Positions 1 to 7,267 of a stretch of 15,288 nt of DNA are shown in pieces (the first letter of the stretch is position 1; each line of letters opens with the position of its first letter). A program made the translations under genes and the position numbers. The notes below the pieces were generated by a model that had not been told where the DNA came from, did not search any database, and was given only the letters and a program-made list of their open reading frames with translations. Source of the stretch: a bacterium (lineage in GTDB: Bacteria; SZUA-79; Acidulodesulfobacterales; Acidulodesulfobacteraceae); NCBI GenBank assembly GCA_021788495.1, contig JAJYKQ010000021.1, positions 1 to 15,288 on the forward strand. The letters are read 5' to 3'.

Positions 1-36
1 TAATTAATAAATAGAAAAAAATAAATAAAAAAAATA

Positions 37-414
37 ATGAATTTATTGAAATTAAAAATTGCGGATAATATTATTATTCTAAATAATTACATAATTTTAG
101 TTTTATCCGAGCAAAGAGAGAATCCGATTAACTTTAAAAAAATATTCGAACGAAAAGTTTTTTTGACAAAATTATTTTTTAAATCCGATAAGCGGTGCGA
201 AAGCATAAATTTAAATAAGTTTAACAAGTTTAACGAATTAGGTAAAACAGACGAAAATTTTTATAAAAACGATATGCAGAATAAATTATCGCATATAATA
301 GAATCTGATAAAAAAATTATAGATATGTTGAACGGAATGAAAGAAAACATAGGCGAAAAAATGGCAATGCTTAATAAAATTTCTTCAGCTATTAAGGCCT
401 ATAAGTCTAATTAA
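37..414 (+). CDS. Small FliT/FlgN-like flagellar chaperone candidate
   Basis: A 125-residue, Lys/Asn/Ile-rich, probably all-helical soluble protein. No catalytic motif, signal peptide or membrane segment is evident. A helix around residues 33-50 (FERKVFLTKLFF) resembles the 'eeRq-li--l' pattern of FliT-type proteins. The C-terminal helix (residues about 80-123) has the pattern 'IIESDKKIIDML' followed by a Leu/Ile heptad-like run and an 'AY' near the end, as is common in FliT-like export chaperones. FliT binds the FliD cap in the cytoplasm, and its gene usually follows fliD/fliS. The upstream neighbour is outside the window. A PilZ gene follows after 25 bp, and motAB and other flagellar genes lie nearby, which supports a flagellar role. 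No clear Shine-Dalgarno is seen before the ATG. The family call is inference from pattern and context; FlgN-like or plain hypothetical are the alternatives. Confidence 0.5.
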   Translation: MNLLKLKIADNIIILNNYIILVLSEQRENPINFKKIFERKVFLTKLFFKSDKRCESINLNKFNKFNELGKTDENFYKNDMQNKLSHIIESDKKIIDMLNGMKENIGEKMAMLNKISSAIKAYKSN

Positions 415-439
415 AATTTTAAAAACGGATGGACAATAA

Positions 440-1423
440 ATGACCAATGCAGAAAACTACGATAAATACTTTTTTGAAAATCAAGAGATAGTTTTAGAAT
501 CTCCGCAAAAAAAATTCAAGGGATACATTACTAAGGTAGAAAAAAATTTCTTAAACATAATTTTATATGCTTATTTGGAAGGCAAACAAACCGTCGAATT
601 CAAGATAAATAATTATGATCCTGAAGAAGATATAGATTATATAAAAAAAATAGACGATCTTAATATAATAAGCTATGGCTTTTCTAAAACTTATAGATAT
701 AAAATTATTGCTGAAGATGTCTTCAGAAAGAAAGACGGTATTTTTATTAAAATAAAAATTTCAGATATGCCCGCAGAAGAAAGAGAAGGAAGGGAATTTG
801 TAAGAGTAGTTGCCGTTATTCAGTTTATTTACCAAAAAATTTCTATCGAAGAATTTCTCGAAACTAAAGAATCGTATATTGCAAGACCGTCTTTTACTAC
901 ATCTGTCTATGGCATTTACGGCGTAGCTTCCCCTAAAGTTTACTTGACTTCTAACGAAAAGGACGAGGATGCTCCAGTAAATCCTAAATTGGAAAAACTT
1001 TTGATTGCCATAAACAGCAAGTTAGACGTAATTTTGTCTATATTAAATCCAGAAGCGTCTATTTTTTCGGACGTTAAAGAAAAAAAAGTGTCTCTCAGCG
1101 GCTCCGGCATAATGTGGGCAGAAGAAAAAGGCGAAAAACCTACGGCTCAAAATAATAACGAGGAAAATTTTAAATTAAATCTAGGCGATATTTTAAAAAT
1201 CACAATGCTCTTTCCGTCCATTCCTCAATTTGTAGTAAAAGCTCTAGCTCAGATAGTAAATGTTTCCGAATACTCTCAAGAAGAAGATCTAAATAAAGGC
1301 AAAATTTCTTTTGCATGCAAATTTACGGCAATAAACGAATCCGACAGAGACGAAATAATTAAGTTTACTTTTGAACAGCAGAGACGTCAGATAGCTCAGC
1401 AAAATATGGAGCATCTATCATGA
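440..1423 (+). CDS. YcgR-like PilZ-domain c-di-GMP receptor with a long internal insertion
   Basis: A 327-residue cytoplasmic protein. Residues 1-110 form a beta-rich N-terminal domain like the PilZN/YcgR-N flagellar-brake domain. The PilZ part begins with the c-di-GMP-binding RxxxR motif at R118-R122 (REFVR). The second motif, normally (D/N)xSxxG, reads SLSGSG at 218-223, so its first position is Ser. In ordinary PilZ domains these motifs lie about 20-30 residues apart; here about 95 intervene. The insertion includes an amphipathic leucine-rich helix at about 182-202 (LEKLLIAINSKLDVILSIL), reminiscent of the helical insertion in tetrameric (tPilZ) proteins. The end (about 285-320) has the family-typical 'F-AINESDRDEIIKF' strand/helix. 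YcgR binds c-di-GMP and slows the flagellar motor at MotA/FliG; the motAB genes directly downstream in convergent orientation fit that role. The stop overlaps the motB stop by 6 bp. Weak SD (ACGGATGGAC). Confidence 0.8.
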   Translation: MTNAENYDKYFFENQEIVLESPQKKFKGYITKVEKNFLNIILYAYLEGKQTVEFKINNYDPEEDIDYIKKIDDLNIISYGFSKTYRYKIIAEDVFRKKDGIFIKIKISDMPAEEREGREFVRVVAVIQFIYQKISIEEFLETKESYIARPSFTTSVYGIYGVASPKVYLTSNEKDEDAPVNPKLEKLLIAINSKLDVILSILNPEASIFSDVKEKKVSLSGSGIMWAEEKGEKPTAQNNNEENFKLNLGDILKITMLFPSIPQFVVKALAQIVNVSEYSQEEDLNKGKISFACKFTAINESDRDEIIKFTFEQQRRQIAQQNMEHLS

Positions 1424-2209
1424 CTTCGGCAGTTCGTTGTTTAAAAAATCCGACAGAACGACTATATTGACGCGTCTGTTGAGCGCGCGACCGGCAGCTG
1501 TAGAATTGCTGGCAACAGGTTTGTATTTTCCATATCCCGAAGCGGAAAGTCTTGACGGAGGAAAATTCACGTCTTTTATAAAAAAACTCAGAACGCTGAC
1601 GGCTCTTGCGGTCGAAAGCATCCAGTTGTTGGGATATTTCAAGGTTCGTATAGGCGTTGAATCGGTATAGCCTTCGATAGAAATATTATTATTCATTTTT
1701 AACAGCTCTAATGCTATATATTTTAACAGAGGGTGATATTTTGCTATTATTCTTGCGCTGCCGGAATTAAAAAAGCTCGAACCTTTAAGGGATATAACTA
1801 GACCCCGCGTAGATTTATAGATTCTAAGGGAAGATTTATATGATGAGTTTCTTACGGTAAAAGATTTTATCTGCGATTCTATACCTGTGAATACATGAGA
1901 TTCTTGACGCTCTTCTTTGATGAGTTTTTTGTTTGATTTAGATACTTTAAATACGGAAGGAGAAACCTTAGGAACTACCAGTTTTGGAGTAGAAGCTACG
2001 TTAGGTTTTGAACGGGAAACCGTGATAAATTTATTTGCGCCGAATGCCTGCTGTATCGACGTCGACAATTCCCTTAATCTGACATTGTTTACTTTGGATA
2101 TTGCAAACATTACTATAAAAAAAGAGAGGAGTGTGGTAAGAAAATCCCCGTAACTTATCATCCATCTTTCGGTATTATTATGTTCAGGACATTTTTTCTT
2201 TCTACTCAT
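1418..2209 (-). CDS. motB: Flagellar motor stator protein MotB
   Basis: MotB anchors the stator to peptidoglycan and carries the ion-conducting Asp. The chosen start gives 263 residues: MSRKKKCPEHNN, then RWMISYGDFLTTLL with the conserved ion-channel Asp at D22. The single membrane helix spans about 18-41. A long Ser/Lys-rich periplasmic linker follows. The C-terminal OmpA-like peptidoglycan-binding domain occupies about 140-255, with GYTDSTPI, NWMLSTARA and the Arg-rich GRALNRRVNIVV. An in-frame ATG at 2257 would add 16 residues and overlap motA by 56 nt. The start at 2209 is preferred because it overlaps the motA stop by only 8 nt (ATGAGTAG, translational coupling), is preceded by GGGGGCGGCG, and gives the standard MotB N-terminus. 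At its 3' end the TGA overlaps the stop of the PilZ gene on the other strand. Family assignment is secure; proton or sodium coupling cannot be told from this. Confidence 0.96.
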   Translation of the reverse strand: MSRKKKCPEHNNTERWMISYGDFLTTLLSFFIVMFAISKVNNVRLRELSTSIQQAFGANKFITVSRSKPNVASTPKLVVPKVSPSVFKVSKSNKKLIKEERQESHVFTGIESQIKSFTVRNSSYKSSLRIYKSTRGLVISLKGSSFFNSGSARIIAKYHPLLKYIALELLKMNNNISIEGYTDSTPIRTLKYPNNWMLSTARAVSVLSFFIKDVNFPPSRLSASGYGKYKPVASNSTAAGRALNRRVNIVVLSDFLNNELPKS

Positions 2210-2993
2210 TTGCGCCGCCCCCGTTTTTAGCTTCATAAGTTTTTTTCTGCTTTGCATTCAAAAAGGACTTGAGTTTTTCTTCTATGAGTCTTGGATTTTC
2301 CCCATTTTGAATGCTTCTTATGCCCATCAGGATAAGTTCATATCTTAAAACTTCTACCTTAAGGTTCATTTTTAGTTTGCTCGATATAGGGAAAAGTACC
2401 GTGTTTGCGAAAGCAAGACCGTAAAGCGTAGCCGTAAATGCTACCGCTATTCCGGCGCCGAGCCTGTTAGGCTGGTTCAGATGCTGCATAACGTGTATAA
2501 GCCCTAAGACTGCGCCTATGATACCAAGCGTCGGCGAATAGCCGCCAGCCTGTTCAAATATTTTAACGCTTTCGTCACCGAATTCTTCTATGTTGGATAA
2601 CTCCGTTTCCATAATATCCATGACCACCTGAGGATCGATTCCGTCTACGACTAACTGAAGCGCTTTTTTTATAAAAGGGTCGGACGACGCCTCTATTTCC
2701 GATTCTAATGCAAGCACTCCGTTTTTTCTAGCTTTTGCGGCATAATTCAATATGTCCGCTATAGTTGTTTCATAATCTATTTTCTTCGATAAAATAACGC
2801 TTTTTGCGGATAAAAGCGCTTTTATTATGTTTTCCATTCTGTTTCCTGCAATGGTTGCGCCGGCGGTTCCTACTATGACTATAGTAAAACCTATAGGGTC
2901 TATCAGCTGCATCAGCGTCGAACCCTGAAGAAAATTTCCGAATATTACACCGCCGATACCAAATATAAAGCCTATAATAGATGCTATATCCAT
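2202..2993 (-). CDS. motA: Flagellar motor stator protein MotA
   Basis: A 263-residue inner-membrane protein of the MotA/TolQ/ExbB family that forms the ion channel with MotB and pushes on FliG. Four membrane helices are visible: about 4-22 (Gly-rich, GFIFGIGGVIFG), 33-50 (PIGFTIVIVGTAGATIAG), 151-170 (GYSPTLGIIGAVLGLIHVM, with the conserved Pro at P154) and 180-201 (GIAVAFTATLYGLAFANTVLF). The large cytoplasmic loop between helices 2 and 3 (about 51-150) is the FliG-contacting region and holds DESVKIFEQAGGYSP just before helix 3. motA is the first gene of a two-gene motAB operon, with an 8-nt overlap into motB. No good SD is seen upstream (AAATATCG before ATG). A possible minus-strand promoter, TTTAAA then 17 bp then TATAAT, lies at 3106-3078, but in DNA this A+T-rich it is weak evidence. 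Confidence 0.96.
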   Translation of the reverse strand: MDIASIIGFIFGIGGVIFGNFLQGSTLMQLIDPIGFTIVIVGTAGATIAGNRMENIIKALLSAKSVILSKKIDYETTIADILNYAAKARKNGVLALESEIEASSDPFIKKALQLVVDGIDPQVVMDIMETELSNIEEFGDESVKIFEQAGGYSPTLGIIGAVLGLIHVMQHLNQPNRLGAGIAVAFTATLYGLAFANTVLFPISSKLKMNLKVEVLRYELILMGIRSIQNGENPRLIEEKLKSFLNAKQKKTYEAKNGGGANE

Positions 2994-3251
2994 CGATATT
3001 TATATAATATAATATTTGTTAAATGTTAAATTTATGTCAAAAATAAAGCCAGGTTATAAAGACTTAAAATTTTCTATATTATAATACAAAAAATATTTTT
3101 TTTAAATACCTTATAATTTTGACGGCAATAAGCAATAATTTTACGGCCGGCCGGTTAAGCTTTTATTAATATTTTAGTTGTGGTATAATTAAAAAATATA
3201 TTTTTTTAAATTTAACGCTGACAGTATGCAGATAGGGCATATAAATGAAAA
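2994..3251. other. Divergent intergenic region between motA and flgJ
   Basis: This 258-bp, very A+T-rich region holds the 5' flanks of two divergent flagellar genes, so promoters for both strands should lie here. A plus-strand extended -10 is at 3181-3189. A weak minus-strand TTTAAA-N17-TATAAT occupies 3106-3078. An isolated G+C island, the 10-bp palindrome CGGCCGGCCG at 3144-3153, stands out from its surroundings. I saw no convincing sigma-54 (TGGCAC-N5-TTGC) or sigma-28 (GCCGATAA) element. ATGs at 3226 and 3244 open only very short reading frames. Confidence 0.6.
3181..3189 (+). promoter_or_regulatory. Extended -10 promoter element upstream of flgJ
   Basis: The sequence reads TGGTATAAT, a perfect TGnTATAAT extended -10. 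No good -35 lies 17 bp upstream (region near 3161-3166, TTTTAT), which an extended -10 can tolerate. Transcription would start near 3196 and give a leader of about 55 nt before the ATG at 3252. Confidence 0.45.
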
Positions 3252-4139
3252 ATGGAAAAATTAAATAATAATTTGAATATTCCAGTTTCTTCTGCGGCCG
3301 ACGTCCCCCCAAAGCCGTCCGTCAATAGCAAAAATAAAATAACTTCTGAAGAACTCAGCGAAATAAAGACCGTAGCAACAAAATTCGAAAGCCTTTTTCT
3401 AAATATGATTTTCGATTCTATGTCTAAAGAAGTGGAAAAGGGTTCGTTTATAGACAAAGGAGCGGGTTATAAGATTTTTAATTCACTTTTTTACGAAGCA
3501 GTAGCGAATAATAGCAGCTACGGAAAAGGCATAGGAATAGCAAAAATGATAGTCGATTATTTTAAAGAGCATCCTTCGTTAATAGCAAGAGAAGGAATAA
3601 AAGAACTAAGTTCTTCAGTAGCTTCGATGTCCGCTACGGGCAATTTATTTCAGGCATACGGATTGGCTTCTAAATACGGAGGCGCCGGCGCAGAAGGGCT
3701 AAAAACTAATGCTTTTGGATCGGAAGGCGATTCCGGCGAATCGGGATTTAATGAAGACTATGTTACCGCAGACGGCCTTGCAAAAAAAGCTTCCAAAATA
3801 TACGGCGTTCCTTACGGTTTAATAAAAGCCGTAATGAAAACGGAATCAGATTTTAATCCTTATGCCGTTTCAAATAAAGGCGCAGTAGGACTTATGCAGT
3901 TAATGCCTGAAACCGCCGAAGGATTAGGCGTTAATCCTTACGATTCGGAAGACAACGTTTTAGGCGGAACGCTTTATCTTAAACAGCTTTTGGATCGTTA
4001 CGGCGGAAATACCGAACTTGCTCTTGCGGCATACAATGCCGGCACGGGAAACGTAGAAAAATACAACGGAATACCGCCGTTCGAAGAAACGGAAAATTAC
4101 GTTAAAACCGTTCTTGCTTATTACAAAGAATATTCTTAA
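3252..4139 (+). CDS. flgJ: FlgJ-type rod-binding protein fused to a lytic transglycosylase (SLT) domain
   Basis: A 295-residue two-domain protein. Residues about 33-107 are the rod-binding FlgJ N-domain ([16 protein letters not shown], then [17 protein letters not shown] and [12 protein letters not shown]). A Ser/Gly-rich linker (about 118-172) follows. Residues about 173-292 are a Slt70-like family 1 lytic transglycosylase with catalytic Glu at E198 ([12 protein letters not shown]), GLMQLMP at 213-219 and AYNAG at 260-264. It should cap or scaffold rod assembly in the periplasm and cut peptidoglycan strands to let the rod through. Enterobacterial FlgJ carries an unrelated glucosaminidase-type hydrolase instead, so this is the alternative SLT fusion known in other lineages. 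There is no Sec signal peptide, consistent with export through the flagellar apparatus. The first ATG giving this frame is at 3252; the SD is weak. fliI is the next gene. Confidence 0.9.
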   Translation: MEKLNNNLNIPVSSAADVPPKPSVNSKNKITSEELSEIKTVATKFESLFLNMIFDSMSKEVEKGSFIDKGAGYKIFNSLFYEAVANNSSYGKGIGIAKMIVDYFKEHPSLIAREGIKELSSSVASMSATGNLFQAYGLASKYGGAGAEGLKTNAFGSEGDSGESGFNEDYVTADGLAKKASKIYGVPYGLIKAVMKTESDFNPYAVSNKGAVGLMQLMPETAEGLGVNPYDSEDNVLGGTLYLKQLLDRYGGNTELALAAYNAGTGNVEKYNGIPPFEETENYVKTVLAYYKEYS

Positions 4140-4200
4140 AAAAGTTGTGAAGGGGATAGAATGGAATTATGCCCCAGTATTTTTTAGGAAAGGAACAAGC

Positions 4201-4290
4201 GTCGGATTAATTTTACATGAACCACCCGTCGGCCTTTGGCCGACTCCCTCCTTAAATAGGAGGGGAGCTAAGGCGGACAATTAATACGAC
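4201..4290. repeat. Nested palindromic repeat element (REP/MITE-like)
   Basis: A 90-bp element with three nested symmetries. Outer inverted arms are GTCGGATTAATT (4201-4212) and AATTAATACGAC (4279-4290), matching at 11 of 12 positions. Inside is a perfect hairpin, GTCGGCC-TTT-GGCCGAC (4228-4244). Next to it, CTCCCTCCT-TAAAT-AGGAGGGGAG (4244-4267) forms a second stem with one bulged base. It is more G+C-rich than the surrounding DNA and sits in the flgJ-fliI gap. Such compact multi-hairpin intergenic units are typical of dispersed non-autonomous repeats. Neither stem is followed by a T-tract, so a simple terminator is unlikely. Only one copy is visible in this window, so mobility is inference. 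Confidence 0.65.
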
Positions 4291-4339
4291 TTTCCCGATT
4301 ATTCTATAAATTTATTATATTTATTATATCCTTTATATT

Positions 4340-5662
4340 ATGGGAAGACTTATAAATTTAAGAGAATACGCCGACCTGCTACAAGACTCAAATCCTGCGC
4401 TTATAAAAGGTAAAATAGTCAAAGCAGTCGGCTTGATTCTAGAGGCTAAGCACCCGGGCCTATCTATAGGGAAAATATGCCGCATTAAAAGCAAAAACGA
4501 TGCATCGTCCGAAGGTATAACAGCCGAAGTTATAGGTTTTAAAGAAGACAGGGCAATACTTATGCCTTACGGGGATATCGGAGGAATAAGTTTAGAAAGC
4601 GAGGTAATTCTTTTGGAGGAGGAAGAAAAATTTCCGGCCGGCGAAGAATTGTTGGGAAGGGTTCTTGATTCATTCGGCAATCCTTTAGACGATAAAGGAA
4701 AGATTCAATGCGGTTCTTATGCAAAAATAGTAAATGAGCCTCCTTCTCCTTTATCCAGAAAAAGGATAATGGAGGTTATGGATGTCGGAGTAAGAGCTGT
4801 GAATTCTTTTTTGACGATAGGCAAAGGTCAGAGAATAGGTATATTTGCAGGCTCCGGAGTCGGTAAAAGCACTCTTCTGGGCATGTTTACTAAATATTCA
4901 AAATCGGACGTAAACGTTATAGCTCTTATAGGCGAAAGAGGAAGGGAAGTTAAAGAATTTATAGAAAAAAGCCTTGGTGAAGAAGGCCTAAAAAAGTCCG
5001 TAGTTATAGTGGCTACCTCTGATAAATCACCTTTGGTAAGAATAAGGGGGGCTTTTGCGGCGACGGCTCTTGCCGAATATTTTAGGGATAAAGGACTCGA
5101 TGTTCTTTTTCTTATGGATTCCATAACCAGATTTTCAATGGCTTCGCGGGAAATAGGATTGTCCGCAGGAGAGCCTCCTACGGTCAGGGGTTATACTCCT
5201 TCCGTTTTCAGCGTTCTTCCTAAGCTTTTAGAAAGAGCGGCCAATTCCGACAAAGGAAACATTACCGGAATTTACACCGTTTTAGTGGAGGGCGACGATA
5301 TGAACGAGCCGATTTCCGATACCGTCCGGTCCATTCTAGACGGTCATATCGTTCTGTCAAGAAAAATAGCCGAAAAGGGAATATTCCCCGCAATAGACGT
5401 TTTGAACAGTCTATCAAGAGTTATGCCGGACATAGTCTCAATAGAGCATATGTCTAAGGCTAGGAATGTTTTAAAAGTAGTTTCCGAATATAGGGTAAAC
5501 GAAGACCTAATAAACATAGGAGCTTATTCTAAAGGTTCCAGCAAAGCGATAGATTTTGCCATAGACCGTATATCTGATATAGAAAATTTTATAAAACAAA
5601 CCCCCGACGAAAAATATTCTTTCGAGGAAAGCGTTAACGAAATGGGCAGCCTGTTGAATTAA
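4340..5662 (+). CDS. fliI: Flagellar type III export ATPase FliI
   Basis: A 440-residue ATPase, the normal FliI length. FliI forms a hexamer at the cytoplasmic face of the export gate and uses ATP hydrolysis to help feed flagellar substrates. An N-terminal beta-barrel (about 20-95) precedes the F1-beta-like nucleotide-binding core. Walker A is GSGVGKST at 171-178. The catalytic Glu is in IGERGREVKEF (E199). Walker B is VLFLMDS ending at D260, followed by SITRFSMASREIGL. PPTVRGYTPSVFSVLPKLLERA and the YTVLVEGDDMNEPI segment are FliI/SctN-specific. The C-terminal helical domain runs from about 370 to the end. The start at 4340 gives the usual N-terminus but has no Shine-Dalgarno; it is preceded by T/A-rich TATATC/TATATT, so the message may be leaderless or nearly so. 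It follows flgJ, with the palindromic repeat between them. Confidence 0.95.
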   Translation: MGRLINLREYADLLQDSNPALIKGKIVKAVGLILEAKHPGLSIGKICRIKSKNDASSEGITAEVIGFKEDRAILMPYGDIGGISLESEVILLEEEEKFPAGEELLGRVLDSFGNPLDDKGKIQCGSYAKIVNEPPSPLSRKRIMEVMDVGVRAVNSFLTIGKGQRIGIFAGSGVGKSTLLGMFTKYSKSDVNVIALIGERGREVKEFIEKSLGEEGLKKSVVIVATSDKSPLVRIRGAFAATALAEYFRDKGLDVLFLMDSITRFSMASREIGLSAGEPPTVRGYTPSVFSVLPKLLERAANSDKGNITGIYTVLVEGDDMNEPISDTVRSILDGHIVLSRKIAEKGIFPAIDVLNSLSRVMPDIVSIEHMSKARNVLKVVSEYRVNEDLINIGAYSKGSSKAIDFAIDRISDIENFIKQTPDEKYSFEESVNEMGSLLN

Positions 5663-5687
5663 ACAAAAAAACGGAAATAATAAAATA

Positions 5688-6734
5688 ATGAATAAAGATA
5701 GAATAAACAAAAAAAGCGCTTTGGCACTATTCAAAAACGATAATATTATAGAACTTGGAAAAATAGCCGACGGCATAAAAAAGAAAAAACATCCCGACGA
5801 TATCGTCACGTTTATTATAGACAGAAATATAAACTATACCAATGTCTGCACGTCCGAATGTAAATTCTGCGCCTTTTATAAAAAGCATGGAGTTCAGGAC
5901 AAAGACGCTTACGTGCTGACTAAAGAGCAAATTTTCGATAAAATCTGGGAAACAAAAGAACTTTCCGGCACCCAGATTCTTCTTCAAGGCGGACTGAACC
6001 CCGATATAACTATAGATTACTATATTAATCTGTTAAATGAAATTAAAAGAAATTTCGATATACATATTCATGCGTTTTCTCCGCCGGAGATTACTTTTAT
6101 TGCCGATTCTAACGGTTTGACGATTAAAGAAACCGTAAATATTTTGAAAGAAGCAGGCTTGGATTCCGTTCCAGGCGGCGGAGCGGAAATTTTAGTCGAT
6201 AAGGTAAGAAAGAAAATAAGTCCCAATAAAATAGACAGCAATCAATGGCTCAAAGTTATGGAGGAGGTGCATAGCGCAGGTTTAAATTCTTCCGCCACTA
6301 TGATGTTCGGAACAGTAGAAACCGACGAAGATATAGTGGAACATCTTTTTAAAATTAGAGACCTTCAGGATAAAACAAGCGGTTTTAAGGCTTTTATTCC
6401 CTGGAGTTTTCAAAGCAAAAATACTGCGCTTAATCCGAGGGGAGTTTACGGACATTATTATCTTAAAGTGCTTGCGGTTTCAAGAATAGTTTTAGACAAT
6501 TTCGATAATATTCAGGCCTCATGGGTAACGCAGGGAGCGAAAATGGGGCAGGCCGCTTTAAGTTTCGGAGCTAACGATATGGGTTCTACCATGCTTGAAG
6601 AAAACGTCGTAAAAGCCGCAGGAACAACAAACAGAACCGTCGATGAAAAATTGATGATTAGGCTGATTAAAGACGCAGGTTTTATTCCTGCGCAGAGAAC
6701 CAATAACTACGACATAATAAAAAAATATTTCTAA
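5688..6734 (+). CDS. mqnC: Cyclic dehypoxanthinyl futalosine synthase MqnC (radical SAM)
   Basis: A 348-residue radical SAM enzyme. MqnC cyclises dehypoxanthinyl futalosine to its cyclic form in the futalosine pathway to menaquinone. The CxxxCxxC cluster motif is C54-C58-C61 within NYTNVCTSECKFCAFYKK. Further MqnC-typical blocks are ILLQGGLNPD, HAFSPPEI, GLDSVPGGGAEIL, ATMMFGTVE and FIPWSFQSKNTAL. The 'CxFCAFY' context and the SVPGGGAEIL block favour MqnC over its paralogue MqnE. No other mqn gene is in the window. The ATG lies 25 bp after fliI with only a weak SD (ACGGAA). The position directly behind a flagellar gene suggests either co-transcription by run-on or a chance junction of two gene groups. 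Presence of this gene implies menaquinone-based respiration. Confidence 0.93.
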   Translation: MNKDRINKKSALALFKNDNIIELGKIADGIKKKKHPDDIVTFIIDRNINYTNVCTSECKFCAFYKKHGVQDKDAYVLTKEQIFDKIWETKELSGTQILLQGGLNPDITIDYYINLLNEIKRNFDIHIHAFSPPEITFIADSNGLTIKETVNILKEAGLDSVPGGGAEILVDKVRKKISPNKIDSNQWLKVMEEVHSAGLNSSATMMFGTVETDEDIVEHLFKIRDLQDKTSGFKAFIPWSFQSKNTALNPRGVYGHYYLKVLAVSRIVLDNFDNIQASWVTQGAKMGQAALSFGANDMGSTMLEENVVKAAGTTNRTVDEKLMIRLIKDAGFIPAQRTNNYDIIKKYF

Positions 6735-6763
6735 ATATAGGTATTTTTTTAAAATTAAAATTA

Positions 6764-6772
6764 TGCTATAAT
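6764..6772 (+). promoter_or_regulatory. Extended -10 promoter element upstream of dksA
   Basis: The sequence is TGCTATAAT, a perfect TGnTATAAT extended -10. The region 17 bp upstream is only T-rich. Transcription would begin around 6779, giving dksA a leader of roughly 48 nt. This places a probable promoter in the mqnC-dksA gap, so dksA need not depend on the upstream genes. Confidence 0.45.
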
Positions 6773-6826
6773 TATGAATGAATTAAATATTTTTTTGTAA
6801 CTTAAAGGACAGAGGACAGAACATAC

Positions 6827-7186
6827 GTGACAGAGGAAAAGCTTTTATATTTTAAAAATATTTTAAATAAAAAATTAGAGTCTCTGCTTGACGACGCCAT
6901 TAAAACGGTCGATAGCATGGCAAAGGAAGACGATAATTTTCCTGATCCTAACGACAGGGCTACTTTAGAATCCGACAGAAATTTCGAACTAAGAATTCGC
7001 GACAGGGAAAGGAAACTTATTCCTAAAATAAATGAAGCGCTGTCGAGAATAGAAAACGGAACTTACGGCATATGCGAAGAATGCGGCGGAGAAATTTCGG
7101 AAAAAAGGTTAGAATACAGGCCTGAAGCCACTTTATGCATCGATTGCAAGACCAAGCAGGAAGAACTTGAAAAAAAGAACCTCTAA
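6827..7186 (+). CDS. dksA: DksA-type RNA polymerase-binding transcription factor
   Basis: A 119-residue DksA/TraR-family protein. DksA enters the secondary channel of RNA polymerase and, with ppGpp, reshapes transcription during the stringent response. The N-terminal coiled coil carries the tip motif DPNDRA (D40, D43, A45), equivalent to the functional DxxDxA of E. coli DksA, followed by RNFELRIRDRERKLIPKINEAL. The four-Cys zinc finger is complete: C83-C86 (YGICEECGG) and C104-C107 (LCIDC). The protein is shorter than the 151-residue E. coli version at its N-terminus, as is common outside gammaproteobacteria. It starts with GTG; AGAGGA at 6811-6816 gives a usable SD about 10 nt upstream, and no in-frame ATG precedes the conserved core. 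It is followed by a receiver gene. Confidence 0.92.
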   Translation: MTEEKLLYFKNILNKKLESLLDDAIKTVDSMAKEDDNFPDPNDRATLESDRNFELRIRDRERKLIPKINEALSRIENGTYGICEECGGEISEKRLEYRPEATLCIDCKTKQEELEKKNL

Positions 7187-7267
7187 ACTAAGTAATAATA
7201 TAAAATAGCGTTATTATTACAATATGAAACAATTAATCTAACGGTTGTAGTTTGCGAGGATATGGCA

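Noticed and set aside
1437..2153. Open frames on the plus strand inside motB
   Set aside because: They lie antisense to a secure MotB coding sequence and show no protein family features; they are shadows of its codon pattern.
4140..4200. Short frame starting at 4161 (ATGGAATTATGC) as a small gene
   Set aside because: It stops after eight codons and has no SD.
5720..5745. TTGGCACTATTC as a sigma-54 promoter in mqnC
   Set aside because: It has the TGGCAC half but no TTGC at the required spacing, and lies inside coding sequence.
5507..5987. Hydrophobic, Phe-rich frames on the minus strand across the fliI-mqnC junction
   Set aside because: They mirror A/T-rich codons of FliI and MqnC on the opposite strand; the apparent membrane character comes from reverse-complemented Lys/Glu codons.
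7193..7219. Inverted repeat TAATAATA / TATTATTA after dksA as a terminator
   Set aside because: The stem is purely A/T with an 11-nt loop and no T-tract, so it would be too unstable and is expected by chance in this composition.
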